DNA of 64,000 bases from an uncultured Oscillospiraceae bacterium (GCA_910577525.1 CAJTLI010000001.1:71858-135857); one strand, 5' to 3'; positions 40,493 to 48,773 are shown, counted from the stretch's first letter. Numbers and translations: made by a program. The notes: generated by a model not told the origin, from the sequence alone.

Positions 40493-41671
40493 ATGGCACA
40501 GACAGAACAGATCTCCCGCTGGCGGCTGATCCTGGGGGCGGAGACGGAAACCTTCTTTGCCCAGATGGGGGGCGGCGGGCTGTCCCAGGAGGAGCTGCTG
40601 ATGGACGGGGCTCTGGGGGCCATCTACGGCGGCCCCGGCGAGGGCTTCGGCGGCCAGGGCGGCGGGGCGGGGAAGGGCCCCTCCTCCCCGGTGATCTCCA
40701 AGTGGCTGGGGGACCTGCGCTCCCTCTTCGACCCAGAGATGGTGGCGGTGGTGCAGAACGACGCCATCGAGCGCAAGGGCCTGAAACAGCTTCTGCTGGA
40801 GCCAGAGCTGCTGGAGGGGCTGGAGCCCGACCTGAACATGGCCTCCACGCTGCTCATGCTCAAGGACCAGATCCCCAAAAAATCCAAGGAGTCCGCCCGC
40901 AGGTACATCCGGAAGCTGGTGGAGCAGATCAACAAAATGCTGGAGAGCGACGTGCGCCGGGCGGTGACGGCGGCGCTGAACCGCCGGGCCCACTCGCCCC
41001 TGCCCTCCGCCTCCGCCATCGACTTCCCCTATACCATCCGGCGGAATTTGAAAAATTACAACGCGGAGTTGAAAACCGTCATCCCTGAGCGGGTGTGGTT
41101 TTTCGACCGCTCCAGCAAAATCAACCGCTGGCACATCATCCTGGACATCGACCAGAGCGGCTCCATGGGCCAGTCCATCCTGTACTCCTCGGTGATGGCC
41201 TGCCTGCTGGCCTCCATGCAGGCGGTCAAGACCAGCGTGGTGGCCTTCGACACCCAGATCATGGACCTGACCCCCCTGTGCGCCGACCCGGTGGACCTGC
41301 TGTTCGGGTTCCAGATGGGGGGCGGCACCGACATCGCCAAATCCATCGCTTACTGCCAGGGGCTGGTGGAGGCCCCGGCCAAAACCCTGTTCTTCCTCAT
41401 CTCCGACCTGGAGGAGGGGGGCAACCGGGCGGCCCTGCTGCGGCGGCTGGAGGAGCTGAAGGGCTCGGGGGTGACGGTGATTGTGCTGCTGGCCATCGCC
41501 GACGGGGGGCGGCCCTATTACGACGCCCAGACCGCCCAGCGGATCGCTTCCATGGGCATCCCCTGCTTTGCCTGCGCGCCGGAACGGCTGCCCGAGCTGC
41601 TGGAGCGGGCGCTGAAGGGCCAGAGCCTGGAGGAGCTGGCCAAGGCGAAAAAGGAGCCCGGGCGGGCGTGA
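40493..41671 (+). CDS. VWA domain-containing protein (CoxE/MoxR partner type)
   Basis: A 392-residue protein. The C-terminal half is a von Willebrand A domain with a complete MIDAS DxSxS motif (ILDIDQSGSMGQSILYSSVM, near residue 218), the threonine loop MGGGTDIAKSI and FFLISDLEEGG. The N-terminal half is helical with no recognised domain. It lies 12 bp after DUF5682 and ends the operon. VWA proteins of this type bind a divalent cation and a protein ligand and work with MoxR ATPases in protein-complex assembly or remodelling. Confidence 0.92.
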   Translation: MAQTEQISRWRLILGAETETFFAQMGGGGLSQEELLMDGALGAIYGGPGEGFGGQGGGAGKGPSSPVISKWLGDLRSLFDPEMVAVVQNDAIERKGLKQLLLEPELLEGLEPDLNMASTLLMLKDQIPKKSKESARRYIRKLVEQINKMLESDVRRAVTAALNRRAHSPLPSASAIDFPYTIRRNLKNYNAELKTVIPERVWFFDRSSKINRWHIILDIDQSGSMGQSILYSSVMACLLASMQAVKTSVVAFDTQIMDLTPLCADPVDLLFGFQMGGGTDIAKSIAYCQGLVEAPAKTLFFLISDLEEGGNRAALLRRLEELKGSGVTVIVLLAIADGGRPYYDAQTAQRIASMGIPCFACAPERLPELLERALKGQSLEELAKAKKEPGRA

Positions 41672-41714
41672 GGGCGCCGCCCTCCGCCCGCCCGGGGCTC
41701 CGGCTCCGGGGGAC

Positions 41715-43592
41715 TTATTCCTCGTTTTTCTGGTAGTACTGGGCCTGGGCCTCCCACAGGGCCTGGTATTTGCCTGGCGTCTCCACCAGGGCGTCGTGGT
41801 TTCCCTGCTGCACCACCCGCCCGCGGTCGAACACGGCGATCTCGTCGCAGAACCGGCAGGAGGACAGCCGGTGACTGATATAGATGGCGGTCTTGTCCTC
41901 CACGATGTCGTTGAACTTGGTGTACACCTCCGCCTCCGCCTCCGGGTCCAGGGCGGCGGTGGGCTCGTCCAGCACAATAAACGGCGCGTCCTGGTACAGC
42001 ACCCGTGCCAGGGCGATTTTCTGCGCCTCGCCGCCGGACACCTCCACCCCGCCGTCCTCGAACTCCCGGTACAGGCAGGTGTCCAGCCCACGGGGCAGCT
42101 CGGCCAGCCGGTCCGCGAAGCCGGCCTTGCTCAGGCACTCCTCCGCCCGGGCCCGGTCATATTCCTCGGCGGCGGCCACGTTGGAGCCCAGAGGCTGGGC
42201 CAGCAGCTTAAAGTCCTGGAACACCACGGAGAACAGGGCCAGATAATCGTCATAGCGGTACTTGCGGATGTCGATGCCGTTGAGGAGAATTTCCCCCTCG
42301 GTGGGGTCGTAGAGGCGGCACAGCAGCTTGATAAAGGTGGTCTTGCCCGAGCCGTTTTCCCCCACCACCGCCAGCCGTCCCCCCACGTCGAACTTCATGT
42401 TCACATGGCGCAGGGCCCAGGTATCCGTGCCGGGGTATCGGAAGCTCACGTCCCGGAACTCGATTTCGTACTTCCGGTCGGTCCGTTTCTCGGTGGTCAG
42501 GCTGCCCTGGTACATGCTGTTGGGAATGTCCAGGAAGTCAAAGGTGAATTTCAGGAAGCCGGCGTTGGTGCGCAGCGCGCCCACCTGCTCCAGCAGGTCG
42601 CTGAGCCCCCGGGCCAGCCCCGCCAGCGCCCCCACGTACTGGGTGACGGAGCCCACCCCGAAGGCCCCGCCCAGGGCCTTCAGGCCGGTGAACAGGTAGA
42701 CGGCCCCCACAAAGGCCTGGGAGACAACGCCGGAGGCGGCGCTCAAAAGGCCCATGGGTCCCCGGCCCGCCCGGCCCACGGAGGAGTTGGGGCCGAAGGA
42801 GGTCTCGCTCTTCATATCCTGTCTGGCGGCGTCCTCTAAAAAGTCGTCCTGGGCGTAGGTGCGGATGTCGGCGGCCCGGTGGCGCTCCCTCATGGCGATA
42901 AAGTAGAAGAAAGAGAAGCCCCGGTTGCCCGCCGTACCGTCGTAGCGGTCCCAGTAGCCCTGGGCCTCGTTGGCCAGCTTGGCGGACAGCGCCACGGACC
43001 CCGCCAGAAGCCCCGCCATCCCCGCCAGGCAAAGCGGGTGGTTGAGCCAGGCCAGGGGGCTGCCCGCTGGGACGGGCAGGGTGAACAGACTCACCGACAG
43101 GGCCAGCGCCCCCAGCACCCGGCACAGCGACCCCAGGGCCTCCGCGGACACCCGGTACACCCGGTTCAGCCCCCAGCCGCTCCAGTTCCGGAGCTGCTCG
43201 ATCTGGGTGAGCAGGGCCTGGTTTTTGGGGTCGTCGATGCCGCAGAAGTCCATGCTCAGCAGCTTGTCGAAGAAAATCCGGCTCCAGGCGGGCCACTGGT
43301 GGGCGTTGCGCATGGCGTCGTCCCAGCAGTGCACCGCCGCCTGTATGCCCGCCGCCGCGGCCGCGGCGGCCAGCAGGGCCCACAGCATGAGCCACACGTC
43401 CCCGCCCCCGGCGATGGCGTTCACCAGCCCGGCGGTGAAGTACAGGGGCAGGTAGGGGGCAAGGGCGTCCACCCCCTCCCGCGCCCAGCCGGAGACCAGC
43501 ACCTCCGGCGCGGTTTTCCACCAGATGGACAGGCCCCGGCGGGTGCGGGCCGCGGCCTCCCGGAAGGGGAGGCGCTCTTGTTTTTCAGCCAT
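41715..43592 (-). CDS. ABC exporter half-transporter, second subunit
   Basis: A 625-residue fused transmembrane-ATPase protein. Six membrane segments are in residues about 30-330. The nucleotide-binding domain has Walker A VVGENGSGKTTFIKLLCRLY, the Q-loop DFKLLAQPLG, signature VSGGEAQKIAL, Walker B PFIVLDEPTAALD and an H-loop YISHRL. ATG 43592 has GGGAG 10 nt upstream and overlaps the 43-codon ORF by 8 bp. Together with the upstream ABC gene it forms a heterodimeric exporter of the multidrug/peptide type. The LytTR/GHKL genes upstream suggest it exports a peptide or confers resistance to one. Confidence 0.9.
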   Translation of the reverse strand: MAEKQERLPFREAAARTRRGLSIWWKTAPEVLVSGWAREGVDALAPYLPLYFTAGLVNAIAGGGDVWLMLWALLAAAAAAAGIQAAVHCWDDAMRNAHQWPAWSRIFFDKLLSMDFCGIDDPKNQALLTQIEQLRNWSGWGLNRVYRVSAEALGSLCRVLGALALSVSLFTLPVPAGSPLAWLNHPLCLAGMAGLLAGSVALSAKLANEAQGYWDRYDGTAGNRGFSFFYFIAMRERHRAADIRTYAQDDFLEDAARQDMKSETSFGPNSSVGRAGRGPMGLLSAASGVVSQAFVGAVYLFTGLKALGGAFGVGSVTQYVGALAGLARGLSDLLEQVGALRTNAGFLKFTFDFLDIPNSMYQGSLTTEKRTDRKYEIEFRDVSFRYPGTDTWALRHVNMKFDVGGRLAVVGENGSGKTTFIKLLCRLYDPTEGEILLNGIDIRKYRYDDYLALFSVVFQDFKLLAQPLGSNVAAAEEYDRARAEECLSKAGFADRLAELPRGLDTCLYREFEDGGVEVSGGEAQKIALARVLYQDAPFIVLDEPTAALDPEAEAEVYTKFNDIVEDKTAIYISHRLSSCRFCDEIAVFDRGRVVQQGNHDALVETPGKYQALWEAQAQYYQKNEE

Positions 43593-43716
43593 GGCGCACC
43601 GTCTCCCTGCCGCGTTGGTTTTCAAAGGTGAACAGCTCCGGGGCCACCCTGCCCCAGCTTGTCAGGCCGCGTTGGGGCAGCTCCAGCGCCCGGGCCTTCA
43701 TCAGCTCTTTATTCAT
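43585..43716 (-). CDS. Small ORF (43 residues) coupled to two ABC exporter genes
   Basis: ATG 43716 lies inside the 3' end of the first ABC gene (8-bp overlap, ATGAATAA) and its TGA ends 8 bp inside the start of the second (ATGGCTGA). An AAAGGGG Shine-Dalgarno lies 9 nt upstream. The peptide begins MNKELMKARALELPQRGL, contains SWGRVAPELFTFENQRGR and ends TVRHG. It is hydrophilic and has no signal peptide and no double-glycine leader. The reciprocal 8-bp overlaps and good ribosome-binding site are strong evidence for translation. It may be a regulatory or processed peptide of the transporter, or a purely coupling ORF; neither can be decided from sequence alone. Confidence 0.6.
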   Translation of the reverse strand: MNKELMKARALELPQRGLTSWGRVAPELFTFENQRGRETVRHG

Positions 43717-45544
43717 CTTCCATTGCCCCTTTCGTGTAGTACTTGCTCTGGATGTCAAACAGGTAGGCGTACCGCCCGCCCGCGTTCAAAAGCTCCTCGT
43801 GGGTGCCCTCCTCGGCGATGCCGCCGTTTTCGATGAGCAGCACCCGGTCGCAGAACCGGGTGGAGGCCAGCCGGTGGGAGATGTACACGCTGGTACACGT
43901 CCCGGTGAGGTCGCTGTAGCGCTGGTACAAATCGCTCTCCGCGATGGGGTCCAGGGCCGCCGTGGGCTCGTCCAGCACTACGATGGGCGCGTTTTTGCAC
44001 AGCGCCCGGGCCAGCATCAGCCGCTGCATCTGCCCGCCGGACAGGTCCACGCCGTCCAGGTACACCTCCCGGCCCAGGTGGGTGTTCTCCCGCTGGGGCA
44101 GCTCCCGGATCTTGTCCGCCACCCCCGCTTTTTCCAGGCAGTCCCACACCTGGGGCAGGTCGGCCTTTTCCCCGGCGGTCTGGGCCACGTTCTCCGCCAC
44201 GGTGCCCGCCAGCACGGAAAACTGCTGGAACACCGCGGAGAAGTGCTTGTAGTAGTCCCGGCGGTCATACTGCCGGATGTCCTCTCCGTCCAGCAGCACC
44301 TGGCCCTGGGTGGGGTCGTAGAAGCCGCACAGCAGCTTGATGAGGGTGGTTTTGCCCGCGCCGTTTTTGCCCACCACCGCCAGCTTTTCCCCGGGGCGGA
44401 TGGTGAGGTTTACGTGGGACAGGGTGTCGTGGTCCGCGCCGGGATAGCGGAAGGACACATCCCGCAGCTCCAGCGTGTACAGGTGGTTCCGTTTGACCGG
44501 CAGGGGCCTGCCGTCCCCGAACCGGAAGGGCTCCGGTATGTCTGCCACCTCCCGCAGGGTGGACAGCTCCAGGCTCTGCCGGTGAAGCTCCCCGAACTTT
44601 GTGAATACGCCCGTCACCCACTGGGAAAAGCCGCTGACCGCCGTGAAGTAGAGCACGAACTGCGCCGCGCTCAGCTCCCCCCGCAGGGCCAGGTTGATGA
44701 GCAGGCCGTAGGCCGCGCCGTTTCGCAGGAAGGCCAGGGCCGTGTCCAGCAGGTCGGCCCACAGGTAATACCGCTGGCTTTTGGCGTAGAAGTCCTGATA
44801 CAGCCGGGTGTATTTGCCGTACAGCTCCGTGAGCCAGGGGGCCAGGCCGAAAATGCGGATGTCCTTGGCCAGCTTCATGTCCTTGCTTTGGCTGACAACA
44901 TACTCCATTTTGTGCAGAAGCGCTCCCTCCTCCTCCCGGTGGCGGTAGCGCCAGGAGCGGATGCGCTCCCCGGCGAAGTAGCTGGCGGCGGACAGGACCA
45001 TGCACAGCGCCGCCGTCCAGGGCTCCGCCTGGGAGAGCAGCAGCAGGTAGATCACAAAGCTGATGAAATAGGTCAGCAGCTCGGTCATGGTGGTCCAAAT
45101 GGCCTCCCCGGCGTCCTGGTTGCTGTCCAGGCAGCGGCTGGCCTTCTTGATCCGCTTGATGTAGTCCGGGTCCTCCGTATGGGGGAAGGAGGTGCGGCAG
45201 AAGGTCATGTGCAGGTCCCGGCACAGGCCGCTACGCACGCTGATGCGCCCAAAAATGGCGTTAGTCTCCAGGTAGTTCCGCAGGGCGCGCACCAGCGCCA
45301 TCCCCAGGGTGAACCAGAGGATCAGCCGGGCCAGCGCCCCGGGGGCGGCGCCCCGCTCCACCGCCTCCAGGATGGCGGGCACCACGAACAGCTCCAGCAG
45401 GCTGGCCGCCACGCCGCACAATACGAGGCCCGCCGCCACGGCCAGCACGCCCCGGCACTCCTGCCAGGCCCGGCGGACCATAAACGCGCAGTTGGACGCC
45501 ATGCCGTAGGCGGGCATTTGCTTTTTGGTTTCAGGTTGTTCCAT
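43709..45544 (-). CDS. ABC exporter half-transporter, first subunit
   Basis: A 611-residue fused transmembrane-ATPase protein. Hydrophobic segments include CRGVLAVAAGLVLCGVAASL and LLTYFISFVIYLLLLSQA. The ATPase has Walker A VVGKNGAGKTTLIKLLCGFY, signature DLSGGQMQRLMLARAL, Walker B PIVVLDEPTAALD and H-loop YISHRLAS. ATG 45544 follows GAGGTGAG; the codon upstream in frame is not needed. It precedes the small ORF and the second subunit. A hairpin (45575-45604) lies between this gene and the GHKL kinase, so it may have separate expression. Confidence 0.9.
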   Translation of the reverse strand: MEQPETKKQMPAYGMASNCAFMVRRAWQECRGVLAVAAGLVLCGVAASLLELFVVPAILEAVERGAAPGALARLILWFTLGMALVRALRNYLETNAIFGRISVRSGLCRDLHMTFCRTSFPHTEDPDYIKRIKKASRCLDSNQDAGEAIWTTMTELLTYFISFVIYLLLLSQAEPWTAALCMVLSAASYFAGERIRSWRYRHREEEGALLHKMEYVVSQSKDMKLAKDIRIFGLAPWLTELYGKYTRLYQDFYAKSQRYYLWADLLDTALAFLRNGAAYGLLINLALRGELSAAQFVLYFTAVSGFSQWVTGVFTKFGELHRQSLELSTLREVADIPEPFRFGDGRPLPVKRNHLYTLELRDVSFRYPGADHDTLSHVNLTIRPGEKLAVVGKNGAGKTTLIKLLCGFYDPTQGQVLLDGEDIRQYDRRDYYKHFSAVFQQFSVLAGTVAENVAQTAGEKADLPQVWDCLEKAGVADKIRELPQRENTHLGREVYLDGVDLSGGQMQRLMLARALCKNAPIVVLDEPTAALDPIAESDLYQRYSDLTGTCTSVYISHRLASTRFCDRVLLIENGGIAEEGTHEELLNAGGRYAYLFDIQSKYYTKGAMEDE

Positions 45545-45574
45545 GTCTCTCACCTCAAGGCACAGGATAGCATA

Positions 45575-45604
45575 AAAGCCCCCGGCTGTGTAAACCGGGG
45601 GCTG
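45575..45604 (-). terminator. Hairpin upstream of the first ABC exporter gene (terminator or attenuator)
   Basis: Minus strand AGCCCCCGG...CCGGGGGCTTTTA, 30 bp before the ABC start and beyond the GHKL stop. It could end the LytTR-GHKL transcript or attenuate read-through. A weak TTTACA with TATCCT nearby might give the ABC genes their own start. Confidence 0.55.
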
Positions 45605-45645
45605 AATTGTCGTTCTGGGGGGCTGAATTGCAGGGGGGACGTTCC

Positions 45646-45672
45646 GTAGGGGAGGATCATATCCGCCCCTAC
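45646..45672. repeat. REP-like palindrome, GGGCGGAT family, third copy
   Basis: GTAGGGGAGGATCATATCCGCCCCTAC: the arms match the pheS-pheT palindromes at 1394-1412 and 1443-1462. It lies between the GHKL kinase stop and the ABC gene hairpin. Confidence 0.7.
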
Positions 45673-45688
45673 AAACGGCATCAATGCC

Positions 45689-46351
45689 TCACCCTGCGGG
45701 CAGCAGAATCTCGGTGGTAAACGCGCCGTCCTCGCTGTTCCGGCTCAGCCAGCCCCCCAGCCGCTCCACCACGGTGTCGATGCGCACCAGGCCGAAGCCG
45801 TGGCCCTCCCCCTTGGTGGTGCGGAAGCGGCCCCCGGTCTTGCTCCGCTTTTTCCCGGCGGTGAAATTGGTGAAGGAGATATACAGCTGCTCCCCCTTCA
45901 TGTCGATATACACACGGATGAGCCGCCGGTCCTGGGGCAGGGCCAGGCTGGCTTCGATGGCGTTGTCGAACAGGTTGCCCAGGATGACGCACAGGTCCAG
46001 CTCCGACAGGCCCAGGGCCACGGGGACGCTGGCGTCCGCCCGGACGGTGATGCCCTTGGACCGGGCCAGGGAGATCTTGCTGTTGAGGATGGCGTCCGCC
46101 ATGGGGTTTCCGGTTTTGAGCACGGTGTCCACGGCGGCCAGATCGGTCTCCAGCGCGTCCAGATAGGCCCGCACCGCCTCCCAGTCCCCCTGGGCGGCGT
46201 GGACCTTCATGGCCTGGATGTGGTTGCGGTAGTCGTGCCGCCAGCCCCGGATCTGCCGGTACATATTCTCCACCTCGGCGTAGTGGATCTCGATGAGCTC
46301 CCGCTGGTAGGCGGCGATGCGCTTGTCAATGAGCCTGGAAAACAGGGACAT
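45689..46351 (-). CDS. GHKL-type sensor histidine kinase without membrane domain
   Basis: A 220-residue AgrC-like kinase core. The H-box RGWRHDYRNHIQAMKVH is near residue 38, the N-box GNLFDNAIEASLAL near 126-134, and the G-box GEGHGFGLVRIDTVVERLGG near 186. Unlike AgrC/ComD proteins it has no transmembrane segments at all; the ORF begins directly with a helix (MSLFSRLIDKRIAAYQREL). AGGAGG lies 7 nt before ATG 46351. It follows the LytTR regulator by 13 bp. It is probably cytoplasmic and either senses an internal ligand or is paired with a separate membrane sensor. Confidence 0.87.
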   Translation of the reverse strand: MSLFSRLIDKRIAAYQRELIEIHYAEVENMYRQIRGWRHDYRNHIQAMKVHAAQGDWEAVRAYLDALETDLAAVDTVLKTGNPMADAILNSKISLARSKGITVRADASVPVALGLSELDLCVILGNLFDNAIEASLALPQDRRLIRVYIDMKGEQLYISFTNFTAGKKRSKTGGRFRTTKGEGHGFGLVRIDTVVERLGGWLSRNSEDGAFTTEILLPAG

Positions 46352-46364
46352 GGGACGCCCTCCT

Positions 46365-47063
46365 CTACATGCGCTGGATGATGGCCCGGTTCAGCTTTTC
46401 GTACTGCCCCCGGGGCAGGGGAATGCGCTCGCCGGTGGTGAGCTCCGCCTCCGCGCGGGAGGCCCGCCGGAGATAGGTCAGATTCAGGATGCAGGACCTC
46501 CCCGCCCGGAAAAACCGGCCGTCCAGCGCCGCCTCCAGGTCGGCCAGGGGGCGCTTGACCGGGTAGTCCCGGTCGGCGTGGACGGTGACGTAGTTGTGCA
46601 GCACGTCCAGATAGCGGATCTTGCCCAGAGGCACCCGCACCGTCTCCCCCGGCAGCTCCAGGGTGAGGAAGGGCTCGTTCCGCCTGAGGCGGCCCGCCGC
46701 CCGGGTGAGCACCTCCAGCAGCTTGTCCGGGTCCACGGGCTTGGTGAGGTAGTGGAGGGCGGACACCTCATAGCCCTGGGAGATATAGTCGGTATAGCCG
46801 GTGACAAAGACGATCTGGGTGTCCTCGCTCTCCGCCCGCACCGTTTTCGCCAGCGCCACCCCGTCCATTCCGGTCATCTCGATGTCCAGAAGGAGGATGT
46901 CAAAGTCTTTTTCCTCCTCATAGCGGAACAAAAACGCCTCCGCCGAGGGGAAGCGCTCCACCTCGACCTCCGCCCCGGCCCGGTCCGCCCACCGGGCGGC
47001 CAGCTCCGAGAGGTAGCGCGCGTATGGTTCGTCGTCGTCGCACACAGCGATGCGGTAGTTCAT
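46365..47063 (-). CDS. LytTR-family response regulator
   Basis: A 232-residue AgrA/LytR-like regulator. The receiver domain has an acidic pair (VCDDDEPYARYL), phospho-acceptor Asp60 (DILLLDIEMTGMDG) and Lys near 108 (LTKPVDPDKL). The DNA-binding LytTR domain covers about 133-230 (IRYLDVLHNYVTVHADRDYP, FFRAGRSCILNLTYLRR). AGGAGG precedes ATG 47063. It is the first gene of the minus-strand LytTR-GHKL-ABC block. LytTR regulators usually control peptide-responsive or bacteriocin/transporter genes, consistent with the exporter downstream. Confidence 0.92.
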   Translation of the reverse strand: MNYRIAVCDDDEPYARYLSELAARWADRAGAEVEVERFPSAEAFLFRYEEEKDFDILLLDIEMTGMDGVALAKTVRAESEDTQIVFVTGYTDYISQGYEVSALHYLTKPVDPDKLLEVLTRAAGRLRRNEPFLTLELPGETVRVPLGKIRYLDVLHNYVTVHADRDYPVKRPLADLEAALDGRFFRAGRSCILNLTYLRRASRAEAELTTGERIPLPRGQYEKLNRAIIQRM

Positions 47064-47101
47064 GGGCCGTTTCCTCCTGCGTGGTTTGTGGGGCAGGCAG
47101 T

Positions 47102-47130
47102 ATTATAGCACAGACCGGGGGATATTTCCA
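47102..47130 (-). promoter_or_regulatory. Promoter of the LytTR-GHKL genes
   Basis: Minus strand TATAAT (47102-47107) with a 17-bp spacer to TGGAAA (47125-47130), a modest -35. The -10 is divergent from the pyrE promoter 75 bp away. Confidence 0.6.
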
Positions 47131-47181
47131 GCCCCCGCGCCGGGCGGCGCCCGGATAGGGGCGGGACTGGGGGAAAATCCC

Positions 47182-47210
47182 TTGCTCCCGGCGGGAAAAG
47201 GTGCTATACT
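47182..47210 (+). promoter_or_regulatory. Promoter of pyrE-radC
   Basis: TTGCTC (47182-47187), 17-bp spacer, TATACT (47205-47210), 37 bp before ATG 47247. No PyrR-binding leader or attenuator hairpin is visible in the short gap. Confidence 0.65.
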
Positions 47211-47246
47211 TACCCCATAGAAAGAGAAAGCGAGGAGGACGGCTCT

Positions 47247-47921
47247 ATGACCTACCGGGAAGAATTCATCCACTTTATGGTGCGCTCCGGCGTGCTCACC
47301 TTCGGGGACTTTACCACCAAGTCCGGCCGCAAAACCCCCTATTTTGTCAACACCGGCAACTATAAGACCGGCGCTCAGGCCTCCCGCCTGGGGGACTACT
47401 ACGCCGCCTGCATCCAGGAGCACATGCCGGAGGGCATCGACGCCCTGTTCGGCCCGGCCTATAAGGGGATTCCGCTGGCGGTGTCCGCGGCCTCGTCGCT
47501 GTACCGGAACTATGGCCGGGACCTGCCCTACTGCTTCAACCGCAAGGAGGCCAAGGACCACGGCGAGGGCGGGGCCATGGTGGGCTACAAGCCCCAGGAC
47601 GGGGACCGGATCGCCATCATCGAGGACGTGGTGACGGCGGGCACCGCCGTGCGGGAGACCATCGAGCTGTTCAAGCACGTGGCGGACGTGAAGCTCACCG
47701 CCCTGTTTGTCAGCGTGGACCGGATGGAGCGGGGGACCCGGGACTGCACCACCCTGGACGAGCTGCGCCAGGATTTCGGCATCCGGGTGTACCCTATTGT
47801 CACCATCCGGGAGATCATGGACTGCCTCCAAAACAGGGAGGTGGACGGGAAGGTGTATCTTGACGGCGGGACGCTGGCCCGCATGGAGGACTACCTGGCC
47901 CAGTACGGGGCGAAGGGCTGA
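47247..47921 (+). CDS. pyrE: Orotate phosphoribosyltransferase
   Basis: A 224-residue enzyme that joins orotate and PRPP to make OMP in pyrimidine synthesis. The PRPP-binding motif is RIAIIEDVVTAGTAVRETIE (about residues 125-144); the orotate loop region is SGRKTPYFVNTGNYKTG. RBS CGAGGAGG precedes ATG 47247. No other pyr gene is adjacent; the radC-like gene follows after 6 bp. Confidence 0.95.
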   Translation: MTYREEFIHFMVRSGVLTFGDFTTKSGRKTPYFVNTGNYKTGAQASRLGDYYAACIQEHMPEGIDALFGPAYKGIPLAVSAASSLYRNYGRDLPYCFNRKEAKDHGEGGAMVGYKPQDGDRIAIIEDVVTAGTAVRETIELFKHVADVKLTALFVSVDRMERGTRDCTTLDELRQDFGIRVYPIVTIREIMDCLQNREVDGKVYLDGGTLARMEDYLAQYGAKG

Positions 47922-47927
47922 CCGGCC

Positions 47928-48626
47928 GTGGCGGAGGAGAACAGAGCCTGCGTTCACGCCGGCCACCGCCGGCGCATGAGGGAGGAGTTTCTGAAAAGCG
48001 GCCTGGAGGGAATGCCCGACCACCGGGTGATGGAGCTGCTGCTGTTTTTGACCATCCCCCGGGGGGATGTGAACCCGCTGGCCCACCGGATCATCGACCA
48101 TTTCGGCTCGCTGGTGGGGGTGTTCCACGCCACCTATGAGCAGCTGCTGGAGGTGCCGGGGCTGGGCCCCTCCACGGCGGCCATGCTCCAGCTGATTCCG
48201 GCGGTGTCCGCCCGGTATATGCAGGAGGCCGCCAGCTTCGACAACCATGTGGTGAGCCGCTGGCAGGTGAAGGAGCTGCTGGCCCCGCTGTTCTTCGGCC
48301 AGCGGGACGAGCTGGCCTATCTGATGTGCCTGGACGGGGGAAACCGGCTGCTGGCCACCCGGAAGCTGGGGGAGGGCGTGGTGGACACGGTCAACATCGC
48401 CCCGCGGAAGATCCTTGAGGCCGCCCTGAGCTGCAACGCCAGCCAGGTGATTCTGGCCCACAACCACCTGTCCGGGGTGGCGGGGTGGTCCCAGGCCGAC
48501 GTGCACACCACTCTGCGGGTCAAGGAGCTGCTGAACGCCGTGGGCATCAGGCTGCTGGACCACGTGATTCTGGCGGGGGACGACATGGTGTCCATGGCGG
48601 ACTCCGGCCTGCTTCGGGACAGATGA
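47928..48626 (+). CDS. RadC-like JAB/MPN domain protein
   Basis: A 232-residue protein. An N-terminal helix-hairpin-helix-like part (LLEVPGLGPSTAAMLQLIPA) is followed by a C-terminal JAB-type metalloprotease-like fold with the metal-binding motif AHNHLSGVAGWSQADVH, where the usual RadC motif is HNHPSGDxxPSxxD. Thus Pro and one Asp position differ, but both histidines and the Asp are present. The start is GTG 47928, 6 bp after pyrE, with a weak ribosome-binding site. RadC's cellular role is not established; similarity to DNA-repair RadC is historical. Confidence 0.88.
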   Translation: MAEENRACVHAGHRRRMREEFLKSGLEGMPDHRVMELLLFLTIPRGDVNPLAHRIIDHFGSLVGVFHATYEQLLEVPGLGPSTAAMLQLIPAVSARYMQEAASFDNHVVSRWQVKELLAPLFFGQRDELAYLMCLDGGNRLLATRKLGEGVVDTVNIAPRKILEAALSCNASQVILAHNHLSGVAGWSQADVHTTLRVKELLNAVGIRLLDHVILAGDDMVSMADSGLLRDR

Positions 48627-48643
48627 GGGCTTGTTGATGGAAC

Positions 48644-48683
48644 AAAGGCCGCGTGATACGACGGTATCGCGCGGCCTTTTTTA
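48644..48683 (+). terminator. Rho-independent terminator after the radC-like gene
   Basis: AAAGGCCGCGTGATAC pairs with GTATCGCGCGGCCTTTTTT around CGACG. Confidence 0.85.
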
Positions 48684-48744
48684 TATGCCGGGCCAGAGTG
48701 TTTCGAAATATTTCGACAAAGCCCCGGCGCGCGGCGGTTTTATC

Positions 48745-48773
48745 TTGACTTTTTAAAGCGTATCCGCTAAACT
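48745..48773 (+). promoter_or_regulatory. Promoter of the alpha-glucan hydrolase genes
   Basis: TTGACT (48745-48750), 17-bp spacer, TAAACT (48768-48773), 75 bp before the debranching enzyme. Confidence 0.6.
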
